From Alopecurus myosuroides (taxonomy: Eukaryota > Streptophyta > Magnoliopsida > Poales > Poaceae), in contig CM054062.1 in assembly GCA_028641055.1 (NCBI GenBank), forward strand, positions 275,089,349 through 275,153,348: DNA of 64,000 bases, read 5' to 3'. Made by a program: the position numbers and the translations under genes. Positions 10,954-21,957 of this stretch are shown here, piece by piece. The notes below the pieces were generated by a model. The model did not search any database, was not told the DNA's origin, and worked only from the letters and a program-made list of their open reading frames with translations. How positions within the stretch are numbered: the first letter of the stretch is position 1; every line of letters starts with the position of its first letter.

Positions 10954-12436
10954 CTAATGCTATGGAGGGAGGAAGGAGGAAGAACAAGCAAAACAACAAA
11001 TGAATCCATAGATCTATATCCAATAGGTTCCCCTCACAAAGAGGAGGGGTTAATTGGTGGAGTTGTAGATCTAGATCTCCTCTCTATTTTCCCTCAAGTG
11101 TAAGCAAGAATCATTGGAGGGATTGAAAGATAGAAAGATTTTGAAGGTCAACAATGGAGGTCAAACTTTCCCAAAGAGTTAGGGACCATTGGGGAATAAG
11201 ACCGCTTAAATAGGTCACCCAAATATCCAACAGTTGGGGGCAAAATCGCGCAGGGGCGGTACTACCGGTGAAACCACCGAAACTACCGCCCTTCCCCCCT
11301 CCCCCTCCCCCCCGGGATGAGTTATAACACCAGACGGTCTGAAAAACTGCCTCCGGCAGCGGTACTACCGGCGGTTTCACTGGTAGTACCGTCACGGGCA
11401 TCCCGAATTGTTTCCGGCGGTACCGGCATCGGTACTACCGGCGGTGGAGAAAACTAGAGAACACCCGGTACGAAAACGGTCGTAACTTTTGCATCCGGAC
11501 TCCGTTTTCAATATTTTTGGGCTCGTTGAAATCGCAACGACGAGCAATACAAGAATATGAAGAGACACATCATATTACATAATGGGAAGATAAAACCAAA
11601 TTATGAAAGGTTTTACCTATCTATAAAGGACAAACGGTAGAAACCTCTGACATAAAAAATGCGATAAGTTTTTCATAGGAAATACATTTTTTAATGAACT
11701 TGAGCTTGAAATGAAGAACATGACAAGATATAAAACCTCACATGGATAAAACCCAAATAAGAACCAAGAAGGAAGATGCCAAGTATGCAAAGGTTTGAGC
11801 TATCTACGATAGATACGATCAAGATATGCATTCAAGAGCCCCTCTTGATAGTACGGTTATCTATCATATAATCCGTTCTCCAAAATAGCATAATGAGACC
11901 GGTAAAATAGAAACTCTATCTAAGTCATACATTTTCCTTGCGCAATCCAATTGAGCTAGATGATGACGATCTTAATCACCTCAAGTTGGACCACCTTTCT
12001 TGATTGTGCTTCGCTTCGTGAAGACTTGTAAATTGCTCCCCCATAAACTAATATGAGAGAGCTTCTCACATGACCATCTTCACTTGACCATAATCTCCAT
12101 ATGGGTGGCAAGCTTTGCACACCAACTTGATCAACCAAGTATCTTCTCTTTATTCATGATGATGATGTCTTGAAGGTAAACATGAATGTTCACACAATCT
12201 CCTTATTCAAGACATGCTTGTGATATGGTCAATAATAGCGTGACAATTCTTATTCTTGATCATATAGATATATTCATTATAAGTGATGATCTTGATAGCA
12301 TCCAACCTTGAATCCAACACATGGAGTTCAACTAGTGCCAATGGACAAACCTATAAGAATGTCTCAATGCAAACATTAGTCCATAAGGATTGTCATTAAT
12401 TACCAAAACCATACATGGGGGAACCATGCAATTTCA
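10954..12436 (-). mobile_element. Truncated Copia (Sirevirus-like) LTR, related to but distinct from the LTRs at 19077 and 45518
   Basis: The right end (ATTAGTCC..., GTCATTAATTACC, ...CATGCAATTTCA) matches the start of the minus-strand LTRs ending at 21957 and 48402. Blocks near 11000-11160, 11500-11650 and 11780-11900 match those LTRs in order. It carries the same GGTACTACCG motifs (11260-11450). The left part is removed by Gypsy copy 1 at 10953. The right side shows no polypurine tract but LINE DNA, so this is either a 5' LTR of an element lying left, or a solo LTR. No gene is present. Confidence 0.75.
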
Positions 12437-12450
12437 ACTAGCGGCGGCAC

Positions 12451-12630
12451 TGAAACGCTGCCCGGCAGCAGCTCCCCGTGGCATAGAAAAAGTAGCAGCA
12501 GCGACAGCAGAAGAACGCTGCCCGGCAGCAGCAGGAACCTCCCGCGGCACTGGCGAAGCAGCAACGACTGAGAAACGCTGCCCGGCAACATCACTTGCGC
12601 AACCCCGCCGATCCACCCATATATATTCTG
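12451..12630. repeat. Three 60-bp imperfect tandem repeats at the C-terminal side of LINE-A ORF1
   Basis: The word AACGCTGCCCGGCA recurs at exactly 60-bp spacing (near 12454, 12514 and 12574). 60 bp is 20 codons; on minus it gives an Ala/Gly/Gln-rich repeat. Confidence 0.75.
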
Positions 12631-12950
12631 CCTGGCAGAGACCACATGCTTCACAATGTCAACGACCTGAGCATCCGCAACCGATGCATATGTGCCCGTT
12701 TCTGCACCCATATGTACCTTGTCTGAACCATCAACGTGGGATGTCACACGAAGTTCCCCCATACGCCAAGGAAACAAATTCCTTTCTAGACATTTTGAAA
12801 GAGGATGCCACCATAGGAGATAAAACCACGCCTGGTGTAAACCTCTTTTGATGACCCACATCCGAAACACCCCTAAAAGAAGTCCTCGGGGCTGATGTTG
12901 AAGACTTATTATTTTCCTTAATCATGTCGCCACCCTCCTTCTCAAATTAC

Positions 12951-13509
12951 TTATATATTTTTATTACCCTCCTTATCACCGTTTCCATCTTGATCATCTT
13001 TCTTGTCAACCACCATCACATCATCACCATCCCCATTGGGATTCTCAACAAAGAATTCTAGATCATAAAATTTGTCCTTGATGAAGACCGCCCACTTATC
13101 TGGAACCAACGAATAATCCATACAACCCACCAAAATTCTCAAAAACCCATGCTTTCTCTTATACTTCATATCCACTTTAAAAGTCTTCCCAAACAGAGAG
13201 CCCAAACTCCAAAGAATCAAAAAGTCTCCTCTATGAATAGGAGGGATATCCGCAACACGAATCCAAATCTCAGGAAGCAACCAAAGGGGTTTCATCTCCA
13301 CAGCCCATGATTCCACTGTGATAACGCAACTGTTGTTAGGCACATGACACGCACCAAAAATATTCATCCTCTCTAACTCAGTTTTGGATGGAAAGGATAC
13401 CTTAAAGACATTTTCTCTAACTTGCAGCACTTCCCACTTAAACCCCTCATAGGGTACCAACCTATGAAGTTGAGTACCAATCTGATACACATAAAGTTCT
13501 CCCCTCGAT
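12951..13509 (-). pseudogene. DUF4283-like domain of LINE-A ORF1
   Basis: The minus-strand reading frame contains GELYVYQIGTQLHRLVPYEG, then WEVLQVRENVFKVSFPS, IRVADIPP and LGSLFGKTFKVDM. This order of a beta-rich RNA-binding-like fold matches plant ORF1/DUF4283 proteins, which coat element RNA. An Asp/Asn-rich tail (GDGDDVMVVDKKDD) ends at a stop at 12951. The first 20 or so residues of the longer open frame (13510-13574) come from the inserted element at 13524 and are not part of the domain. Confidence 0.68.
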
Positions 13510-13523
13510 ACAGACAATTTACC

Positions 13524-14498
13524 TTTTTTTTGAAACGGGAACACTGTCCCGGCCTCTGCATCAAATTGATGCACACAGCCGGTTTTTCATTAATATAAGA
13601 ATCAAAGAAGTACAAATTAAACAAACCTGAGGCCGCATGCCTCGCAACAACACCTCCCCCAGACTAGCTCTAAACTAATGGCAAAAGATAAAAGCAAAGA
13701 TACATACATAACTTCTAGACGAAGCCTTCAAGAAGGAAAAGCCACACGTGCGCCGATGATGGCGAGTTCGATCAAAAACCGAACTCGGGATTTTCATCCC
13801 CAAAGTCAAGCTTCGAACCATCACCTTCAGCAAGGTAACGACGCAAGCGCGTGTCAACTTCGCCCGAGATGTTTCCACCGAAGTGTGTAAACTCGACACC
13901 AAATCTTCTACCATCACCACCTCTCCGGCCAACGAATAGCCAGATACCACTGGAGGAGAAAATGGAGGCCGATGACGTCTCATACCGCTCAGCCTCTAGC
14001 CGTTGTCACCCCAGCTTCTATCGAACAACAGCAAGCATGACTTGACACCGCGGAGAAACGTCGTGCGTAGCACCTGCCAGGATCAGGCATATTGCCACCG
14101 CCGGCCAGGCATGACTTGACAGCTCCTCTGAAGTCGTCATGCGTAGCACCTGCTGCGTCGAATAGAACCCTGTCTCGAAATGGAGGGGGCGTCCCATACC
14201 GCCGCCAGCCTCAGAACTCTGCAACCACAGAAGAGAACGTCCCATACCGCCATCGACTGTGACTTACGAAGTCAGAGACCATCACCATCTCAAAGATCAG
14301 CCATCGCATCATCCACATGACCACGAAGATCACCACCGTCGAAGAAGTCGGGCCGCCGCCCCATCTCCAAACTCATGCGGTGTCGACGATATTGCAGCGA
14401 GCAAATTGCGGCCAGCGCGCCACCTCTATACCAGCTGCAAGCAACCACGCTGCCACGCAGCATCAGCTACCGACAGCGACCTCCTCCCCGCCTACGCG
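13524..14498 (-). mobile_element. 975-bp non-LTR (poly-A) insertion inside LINE-A, perfect 14-bp target duplication
   Basis: The word ACAGACAATTTACC occurs at 13510-13523 and again at 14499-14512. Between them the minus strand ends in GTTTCAAAAAAAA (plus-strand T8 at 13524-13531). A variable-length target duplication plus terminal poly-A is the mark of target-primed reverse transcription, so this is a LINE-mobilised insertion. No convincing ORF is present. Inside is a partial duplication with GCATGACTTGACA and GCGTAGCACCTGC recurring near 14034-14082 and 14108-14153. The source family is not recognised. Confidence 0.88.
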
Positions 14499-14512
14499 AC
14501 AGACAATTTACC

Positions 14513-15291
14513 TACACGAGCCGAGTCAATTTTTGGCCTATAAGTTGTTGTTGGTATTGCCTCATAGAAAGTAATGCCCTCGTGAATAAAACCATGGGTG
14601 ACCACCTACTGCTTGGCCACCGACAACAAACGGCACTCCTCGGGAACATGACCCGAACCCTCACAATATTCGCAAACCTCGGTGGGACAGTCCGCGCTCA
14701 AATGACCCGATGCACCACACCGATAACATTTAGATTTTTTTTTTGCTTTTTTTGCCACTTCATCAATATTCTCAGACACTACTACCTCCTTGCTCCCTTT
14801 AGGGTCCATAGCAACGGATTGCACCTTTGGAACATAAACGGGAACTGATTGGGAGGAACTAGGTGCTGCTGCCCTGGTATTCTGCCCGGAAGCGATTGAG
14901 TCAAGTTTGTGCTTGGTTGAGTCTGCCCGGCAGAAAAAACAGGGGATCCGCTGCCGGACTACGCCTGCACCCTGTAGCATGCGAGTTCTGCCCCACTGGA
15001 CTCAATTGTGCACGTAGCACCTGGTGACCTGTCGTAGCACTGCCGCCACCGTCTCCTCCTGCACTCCCGGCGTCCCCGTGCCCGCTGATGAGTTGATATT
15101 TTTTTTTCGAGAATTGATGAGTTGACATTGACACGCCCACCGCCGCGACCGTGGTATGAACCCGCATAAGAGCGACCATGGTTGTACCCACGGGCACCGT
15201 AGGGACGACGATAGCCTCCTCCGTTGTTCCCGTAACCTCCTCCATGATTACCAAACCCGGAACCAGCGTTGAAATTGCCGAACCCTCCTCC
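14513..15291 (-). pseudogene. LINE-A ORF1 N-terminal half with two CCHC zinc knuckles
   Basis: The minus strand encodes a Gly/Tyr/Arg-rich segment (GGYGNNGGGYRRPYGARG, near 15180-15240), then a Ser/Lys-rich linker. Two intact CX2CX4HX4C knuckles follow: CYRCGASGHLSADC and CEYCEGSGHVPEEC near 14640-14735. These bind nucleic acid in LINE and retroviral Gag-like proteins. The frame is broken at least once by the 29-bp net gain from the micro-insertion at 15097-15114, and again by a stop at 14606. It would have continued into the DUF4283 domain before the 975-bp insertion. Confidence 0.72.
15097..15114 (-). mobile_element. 18-bp poly-A micro-insertion with an 11-bp target duplication
   Basis: TGATGAGTTGA occurs at 15086-15096 and 15115-15125 and flanks 18 bp that read ATTCTCGAAAAAAAAATA on minus. 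It looks like an extremely 5'-truncated non-LTR insertion. It adds 29 bp in total and shifts the ORF1 frame. Confidence 0.7.
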
Positions 15292-15753
15292 ATTTACTGT
15301 ATTCCAAACGGGTTGTGGGTTGTGAACCAAAAACATTCTGCAGCGGGACCTCATTGGGTGTCAGGTCACCTGTCGTTCCCGTGAAGCTTGTAAGAAGCCT
15401 CTGAAAACAGCATGCCGTTCTGAATTTCACACTTGAACTGTAGTGCAATTTGGGGCATATGAACACACAATGGATCGGTTAATTTCTCCCAATTAAACAG
15501 AACAATCACATAATCTGAAAGGAAGATGCTTGCTCTACAATTCAATCCTGTATCAAACAGTTATTATATCGCTTTCTTTACAATTGGATCGGGGATTTAC
15601 ATGGATGGATCGATCATCCAATCTCTGCAATTTTGCACGAAACAGTTACATCGTTTATCCACAATTCGAATGTGTCTACCTACATGGTAACAATGTCTAC
15701 TACATGGATGAATCGTCCAACCACAGTTACATCTGGGACAGCTAGCTAAAGCT

Positions 15754-16860
15754 TTACGCCCGTTGTGCTCTCAATACCGCAAGCGGAACCACGAAGCGCG
15801 GCGTCTTCTTTGTCGGCAACGGCAGAGCTGCTTCAACCTTTGCAGGGGCGGCGGCGGAGGGACGAGGAGGAGCAGAGAACCATGGGTGCTTGAGCGCCTT
15901 GGCCGCCGTGAGCCGCTTGTCGGGGTTGCACGTGAGAAGTCCCTGCAGCACCTGGAACCCTTGCTCTGACAGCTTCTCTTGAGGGAAGATCTCCCGCAGC
16001 CTGCTGTGCTTGTGCCGCCTCGCCGGCAGCAGTTTCAACGCCTTGGCGGCGAGCGGCAGCGACCTAAACCCCGGCCACGTCGTCTCGTCCGGCATGCCGA
16101 GCACTCGGAAGATATTCGAGAGCTGGAGCACCTCGTCGATGTTCTCGCCCTCCTCTTCGTCGTCAAGGAACAGCGTCTCGCCGGTGAGCATCGCCCCCAT
16201 GACGCACCCGAGCGACCAGATGTCGACGCCCGCGTCGTAGTCCGGCTTCTGCAGGAGCATCTCGGGCGCCATGTAGCCCGCGGTGCCGGCCGGGGCGTAG
16301 GGCGGGAGGTCGGACATCATGGAGAGCGCCAGCCCGAAGTCGCAGAGCTTGACGGGTTTCCCCCCTTGGCCGACGAGGATGTTGGCCGGCTTGATGTCGC
16401 GGTGCAGGACGTGGCCGGCGTGCATCATCTTGGCACCCGTCAGCAGCTTCCACATGAAAACGCGCACCGTCCTTTCCGAGAAGGGCGTTCCGTGGAGCCT
16501 GTTCCAGAGGATGGTGTGGAGGCTCTCCGCGGGGACGTGCTCCATGACGAGGCAGAGCGCGCCGGTGGCGGGGTCGCGCGCTAGGCCCTCGAATCCGGCC
16601 ACGTAGGGATCCCCCCTGCAGGCCACGAGGAATCGGGCTTCGCGCACGAGCTCGGCGGAGTCGTCCGGCGAGGAGAGGCACTTGATGGCGACCGTGTCGC
16701 CGGTGACGCGGTGGCGCGCCTTGAGGACGGTCCCGAAGCCGCCCTCGCCGATGCATGTGCGCTCCTCGTAATCTTCGATGCTGCCGATGCTGATGCGGCT
16801 CCTCTTGCTGCTGGTCGTCGCGTGGGCGGCGGCAGGAGCAGGTCGCTTGCAGGCGGCCAT
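15754..16860 (-). CDS. CDK-like serine/threonine protein kinase (CDKF-2-like), copy 1, intact
   Basis: Predicted soluble kinase of 368 residues, intronless. Visible motifs are the glycine loop GEGGFGTV (38-45), the ATP-binding Lys in VAIK (60), a candidate helix-C Glu (74), the catalytic loop HRDIKPAN with Asp155, DFG (174-176), GTAGYMAPE (192-200) and DIWSLG (213-218). The C-lobe extends to about 328, followed by an Ala/Pro/Lys-rich tail. Helix C does not show the PSTAIRE motif of cyclin-binding CDKs, so cyclin dependence is doubtful. The closest family I recognise is the grass 'cyclin-dependent kinase F-2-like' group; this is similarity by motif, not a search. The start is the ATG at 16858-16860 (MAACKRP), which is conserved in both copies. 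In copy 2 an in-frame ATG further upstream overlaps the TATA box. Differs from copy 2 at nine residues, none catalytic. Confidence 0.9.
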   Translation of the reverse strand: MAACKRPAPAAAHATTSSKRSRISIGSIEDYEERTCIGEGGFGTVLKARHRVTGDTVAIKCLSSPDDSAELVREARFLVACRGDPYVAGFEGLARDPATGALCLVMEHVPAESLHTILWNRLHGTPFSERTVRVFMWKLLTGAKMMHAGHVLHRDIKPANILVGQGGKPVKLCDFGLALSMMSDLPPYAPAGTAGYMAPEMLLQKPDYDAGVDIWSLGCVMGAMLTGETLFLDDEEEGENIDEVLQLSNIFRVLGMPDETTWPGFRSLPLAAKALKLLPARRHKHSRLREIFPQEKLSEQGFQVLQGLLTCNPDKRLTAAKALKHPWFSAPPRPSAAAPAKVEAALPLPTKKTPRFVVPLAVLRAQRA

Positions 16861-16977
16861 GGCGCTCGATCGATCGACTGCTTGGTCGCTGGGATTGGAA
16901 AGCGCGATGGGGCTGGAGGCTGGAGAGGAGGAGAGGGGCGATGATGGATGGAGATGGAGCAGGTTCGGCGCGCGGCA

Positions 16978-16983
16978 TATATA
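16978..16983 (-). promoter_or_regulatory. TATA box of kinase copy 1
   Basis: TATATA on minus, 118 bp upstream of the ATG, conserved in copy 2 (56252-56257). A start of transcription about 30 bp downstream would give a leader of roughly 90 nt. Confidence 0.65.
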
Positions 16984-17494
16984 CGCAGGAGCGAACGCAC
17001 AGCTCGACTCGGATTCAAGTTGGAAGGAAACCTGGATTGGCGGTACGTAAACCGTTTCGACTAGAGGCTATCGGATTGCCGTCGCTGTTACGCGATGGTC
17101 AGTTTACTGAACTCCGATTTCTTCTCGTGGAACAGAGGATCTGTGTCGTGTGACTAAGCAAGCTGGTCAAGCTAGTCTTTCGAGGAGACTCGTGCAATGC
17201 AGTTTACTTGCTGAACTGTATGGTGCTTGGCAATACAACTTCAGGCACATACTACTGAAATTTTCATTCTTGCCTCCATTGAGCAGAAACATACCATGAC
17301 GAATGCCTCCATAGACTATAAGATGATGGTCGTTTCCCACACTTGATATTTCTGTAGTAAGAATCCTAGAGTCTCTGTCTGGACGACAACAACATCTAGT
17401 ATCTCTCTTCCAACAAACAACCACCATCTCTTGCATGCTTCTTCAGACATCATATTTCGAGGCTCAGCAACTAAATTCCAAGTTAGAATCCATT

Positions 17495-19076
17495 TTAGAC
17501 TAAAAGGGGAAACCCCCGGTTTCATTGAAACCAAACGGCCAAGGTCACACAGCAGTTTTACAGAGCACGGGCAAACGAAGCCCAGATAAACGAAGCCCAG
17601 ATGTGAAGGCTAATGGGGCAAAAACGAGTTTAAGAACGCCAACAGCCAGACACATCAACGACAAGCGACCACTACATGCTTTTGGAGAAGAACTTCACGA
17701 GAAGGCGTTAGCAAGTAGCTTCCTAGGTGCCAACGGGGTCAGGGAACCCTCCCGAGCGAGCCATCATCTCCAGGCGATCCGCAAAAACTCTCTGCGAAGT
17801 TTGTTCAGCTTCAGGATGTTCACTGCGATGAGCGGGGATGCAGAGGGAGGAGCCAGGATCTTCCACTGCTCCAGCTCCATATGTCCTGAACACCTGGCCA
17901 AACGAACCCCTGGCAGCACATAGCATTTCTAAGTTTCCAAATAGACCAAAAAACTGCAACGCACAAAGGGTTAATATGAGAGTTCTTTGATTCATTGATC
18001 CACCATCTGGAAACAGATTCAAAGTCTGTGCCAACATTGACGCCTAACATGACAAAAATAACAGGCCAAACTAATTTGGCAACAAAGCATCCAAAGAACG
18101 GTGGCAAGTTTCTATTTTAGAACAGAAAAGACAGGAACCATCAGGCACAAGCCTACACTTTGCCAAATTATCTCTAGTCAGGAGCATGTTATTAGCTAAC
18201 AACCACGGGAAGAGTGAACTTTGAGGGAGTATGGAGAGGAACAATCCCTCTATTTTTAACAAAAGCATAAAAGGATCTAACATTTTATATTCCAGAGGAG
18301 TGAAACATCCATGTAGGCATGTCCTCCTCACTGGTAAGAGTAACATACTCACTAGTTGAAACAGTTCCTGCCATCTAGAGTAACCCTCAGGAGAAACATT
18401 TCTCCTAAAAGTGAGCTTAAGCTCACTGTCCTGATAGGCTTGAGCCACAGTGATGTCTTGTTCATTAGAAATTTCAAAAAAGATCCCAGTAATAGACTGC
18501 CAAGCTACAATTACCTATCCAAACATCACTCAAGAACTTCATTTTCCTACCATTACCAACTTTCCATCTGTAACCACACTTAGTAGCTCTAGCAACCCAC
18601 ATCGCACCTTTCCAAAAAGGTGAACTAATATTGGGAGCAGCAGAGAAGACATTTGGGTCTGGGTCATATTTAAAATCAACAATACTTTTCCAATTTTTTC
18701 CTGAATCATTATGATATCTTTTAATCCAGGAGGCCATCAAACACAGGTTGAAGTCTCCCAAATTTTGAATACCAAGACACCCAAACTCTTTTTTTATGGA
18801 GACTAATTCCCAATTAGCCAAAGTGGTATTTCTTATTATTATCAGAGTCACTCCACAGAAAATGAGCCATACGAGAGTTAATGGCTTTGATTGCCCATTT
18901 GAGAAATTTAATAACAGATAAGGGATACATAGGTATGCTAGCAAGGCAGACTTTCAAAAAGGACCAGCCTGCTTTGATAGTTAAGAAGTTTCCCCCTCCA
19001 CCCAGCAAAACGTTTAAAATTCTTATCTATGAGAGGCTACATGTCCTCTTTTCTAAGTTTTGTAAAGTGGAGAGTT
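17495..19076 (-). mobile_element. LINE-B, 3' portion (end of ORF2 and 3' UTR)
   Basis: The minus strand encodes the region after the RT core of a plant LINE: a GGGGNFLTIKAGWSFLKVCLASIP stretch (near 18950-19000), KFLKWAIKAINSRMAHFLWS, then WKVGNGRKMKFLSDVWIG (near 18500). A zf-RVT-like Cys-containing segment follows (TRDNLAKCRLVPDGSCLFC near 18120-18180), then AVFWSIWKLRNA (near 17920). Frames are broken repeatedly. The 3' UTR ends near 17495 in GGGGGTTTCCCCTTTTAG, with no long poly-A left. The other half continues at 48403; the Copia element 19077-48402 sits between them. The exact 3' end is approximate. Confidence 0.8.
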
Positions 19077-21957
19077 TGAACGTGCAATGATGTCGCCTAG
19101 AGGGGGGGTGAATTGGCGATAACAACTTTTCCGGTTAAGGCTTGCTAAATGCGGAAATAAACTAGGTGTTTAAATTAACAAGCACACAACCTAAATAATC
19201 TAGGGTCAACTAGGTGAACCAACAACTTATGCTAAGCAAGACAAGTAAAAAGGTCATAGCAAGATATATAACTTCAAGCACGAAGGCTATCACAATGTAA
19301 ATTGCATAAGTAGAAAGCTCGGGTATAGAAATAACCGAGACACACGGAGACGATGATGTATTCCCGAGTTCCTCCCACAAAGGGAGTGCGTCTCGTTGGA
19401 GGGGTGTGAGCTCGCCACAAAGGCCTCACCCTATTCTCCGATGAACCCCGCCACAAATGCCTAGTTCACCTTCCACTATTGGCAACCTTCGATCGAGACA
19501 CACATCCACAACTTAATTGGAGGCTCTCGATGTCACCACAATCTTGGGGCACACATCCACAACTCAATTGGAGGCTCCCAAGAACACCACAAAGTCGTCT
19601 AGGGTCCAAGACCCAAGAGTAACAAGCTCACAAACTTTCACTTCCACGAATCCTCGTGTAGAGACCAAACCGATGCAACCGATGCAAATGGCAAGAGCAC
19701 AAGTACTAAAATCCTCCACTCTAAAATTCCAACAAAGCAACAAATTCTTATGGGGGAATAAGAGAGGAAGAACAATGGAGGAGAAACACAAATAACTCCA
19801 AGATCTAGATTCACTAAGTTCCTCTCACTAAGAGGAGAGATGGATTGGTGGAAATGTGGATCTAGATATCCTCTAACTTCTCCCTCAAAGATATGCAAGA
19901 ATCATTGGAGGTATTGAGAGAGGGGCAAGGTTTCCAAGGTCAACAATGGTGGAAGAGAGAGTGAAAATCGTGTTGGGCAGCCTTAGGGTCAAGGGGGAAG
20001 AAGACCCCCTTAAATAGGGGACCCAAAATATGACCGTTAGGTGAAAATCGCGCCCAGCAGCGGTACTACCGCTGGGCCTAGCGGTACTACCTCTATGGGA
20101 CGATTTCGGTACTGGTTCGGGCAGTTCTGACGGTACTGGGGCGGTACTGGTGCGTGACTATCGCTGGACCAAAAACAGCAAAAACACACGATACAAAACG
20201 GTCATAACTTTTGTGTCCAGACTCCGTTTTCGATGATCTTGGGCTCGTTGAAATCACAACGAAGAGATCTAAAATACTATGCAGAGAAACATCATTGTCC
20301 AACAATGAAACTTAAACCAAATTGGGAAAGGAATAACCTCTCTAAAAAGGACCAACCGGGAAAACCTTCAACATCAAAAACTCAATAAGTGTTTCATGCG
20401 AAAACCATTTTTGATGAACTTTGGTTTGTCATGAAGATCACAACAAGCACCAAAACCCATAGAGATAAAAGCAAAATAAGAAACAAGAAAGATGATATGC
20501 AATAGTGCAAAGGTTTGAGCTCTCCACAACGATTCGATCAAGTTACTCACCTGAGAGCCCCTCTTGATAGTATGACTATCGATCCTATAACCCGGTCTCC
20601 CAAAAGTATGAGACCGGTAAAATAGAAAACCTATCAAGATTATACCTTTGCCTTGAGAATTCCACTTGAGCTAGATGATGACGATCTTGACTCTCTCAAG
20701 TTGAATCTTCTTTCTTGATCGGGCTAGCTAGCACTTGCTCCTCTTGATGAAGACTTGCAAGTTGCTCCCCTATACACCATTATGGGAGAGACCCTTTTCG
20801 GCACATCTTCAAAAGGCCACAATCTCCAAATGGGTGGCAAGCTTCAAGAATAGGATTTCTTCAATATTCTTTACTTGACCTTCCACGTCAAGCTAGATGA
20901 CAAACACCACTTGACGACATAGACCATGGGCTATATGAAATCTTTCTTGTGAAGCATGCCCATGGAAAGATACCTAACCACACATAGAGATAGCACACAC
21001 ACACATATCATGGGTTAGTTCACAAAGATATATGGACAATTTCTTACCATTACCATGAGATACATAATCCCACTAGGTACATCTTGTAGCTTTGTGTGTT
21101 GATCATACGCATGATCAACCTCTTTTCTCCATTCTTCGTCCATAAAGTTGACGTCTTGAAGGTAGACATGAATGAACACTCCATCTTGTTCTTCAAGACA
21201 TCAAGCAAATAAGCTTAATAGCACAACGGTACTACCGCTGCACACAGGCGGTACTACCGCCCACTGACATCACAGAGTACCCAGTGTACTGCACACTGGA
21301 GCTCAGCGGTACCACAGAAGTACCGTGAAGCTCTAGTAGTGGTACTACCGTAACCGGCAGCGGTACTACCGTTAGCCCCAAACTCGATATAAATCGAAAA
21401 GGCTGGTGGTAGTACTAGGCCACTACCGCCCTAGTACCGTAATCATTACTGTGAGTAAAACTTCCCTGGCGGTATTTTGACCGGTACTGCCAGCGGTACT
21501 ACCGCGTCCTGGAAGGAGCGGTACTACCGCCGTGGGGAGTGTTGCTCCAAAAGTGACTAAGTACTAGTGGTAGTACTATGTCGGTACTGCTTTGGTACCA
21601 TGGATATCAGTGGCCTTTTCTTTGCTATCGGTGCTTCCAGCAGTATCACCAGCGGTAGTGCCGCTCCTGGGAGGAGACTGTACAAACTGCGGTACTACCG
21701 CTGTCTGGAGTGTACCAGGTGTGTCGCAGCAGTACAACTCCAGAGAGCGGTACTACCGCTGCACAACCCGATACTACCGCTGGACAGAGAAAAAGCTTCT
21801 CGGCCATTCTTGGACATCAAATGATCATCTTCGAGTCACACAAGACTCCAAACTATTCTTATGGACAAGTCCTGAAAGAATATCTCAATACAAACATTAG
21901 TCCTTAAGGATTGTCATTAATTACCAAAACCACATATGGGGGCACCATGCGCTTTCA
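19077..21957 (-). repeat. 3' LTR of the outer Copia element (2881 bp)
   Basis: On minus it starts TGAAAGCGCATGG and ends ACGTTCA. It is bordered on its 5' side by the polypurine tract AAAATGGGGGAGAT (21958-21973 on plus as its complement). It matches 45518-48402 with scattered substitutions and a few indels, for example a roughly 20-bp loss near 19410. Confidence 0.92.
21225..21790. repeat. Cluster of GCGGTACTACCGC-type near-palindromes in the outer Copia LTR
   Basis: About ten copies of (G)CGGTACTACCG(C) and variants are scattered over 570 bp; the same cluster is at 47655-48235 in the other LTR, with related motifs at 11255-11445. Repeated palindromes in LTRs are a known Sirevirus trait; the motif is family-specific. 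Confidence 0.75.

Larger units (their letters stand above)
12437..15291 (-). mobile_element. LINE-A: ORF1 part of a decayed non-LTR retrotransposon
   Basis: The minus strand holds an ORF1-like protein: a Gly-rich N-terminal part, two CCHC zinc knuckles and a DUF4283-type domain, the usual content of plant L1-type ORF1. No endonuclease or RT is visible because the 3' side is replaced by the Copia LTR at 12436. The right edge coincides with the start of the kinase duplication (15292), suggesting a 5'-truncated insertion. It is disrupted by two smaller poly-A insertions described separately. Confidence 0.72.
15292..17747. repeat. Segmental duplication, copy 1 (kinase gene, flanks and LINE-B 3' end)
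   Basis: This stretch aligns with 54556-57068: ATTCCAAACGGG at 15301 and 54565, identical coding lengths, and GGTCAGGGAAC at 17737 and 57058. Small indels lie in the flanks (for example in the 5' leader near 16920 and upstream near 17095). The block contains the downstream flank, the kinase gene, its promoter and about 250 bp of LINE-B 3' end. Confidence 0.92.

Noticed and set aside
12390..12851. Ala-rich plus-strand ORF
   Set aside because: It crosses the LTR/LINE junction at 12436 and is antisense to LINE-A repeats.
16163..16978. Long Arg/Pro/His-rich frames overlapping both kinase genes (also 55447-56292 and 15979-16584)
   Set aside because: GC-rich shadow frames of the kinase coding sequence; no motif and wrong frame.
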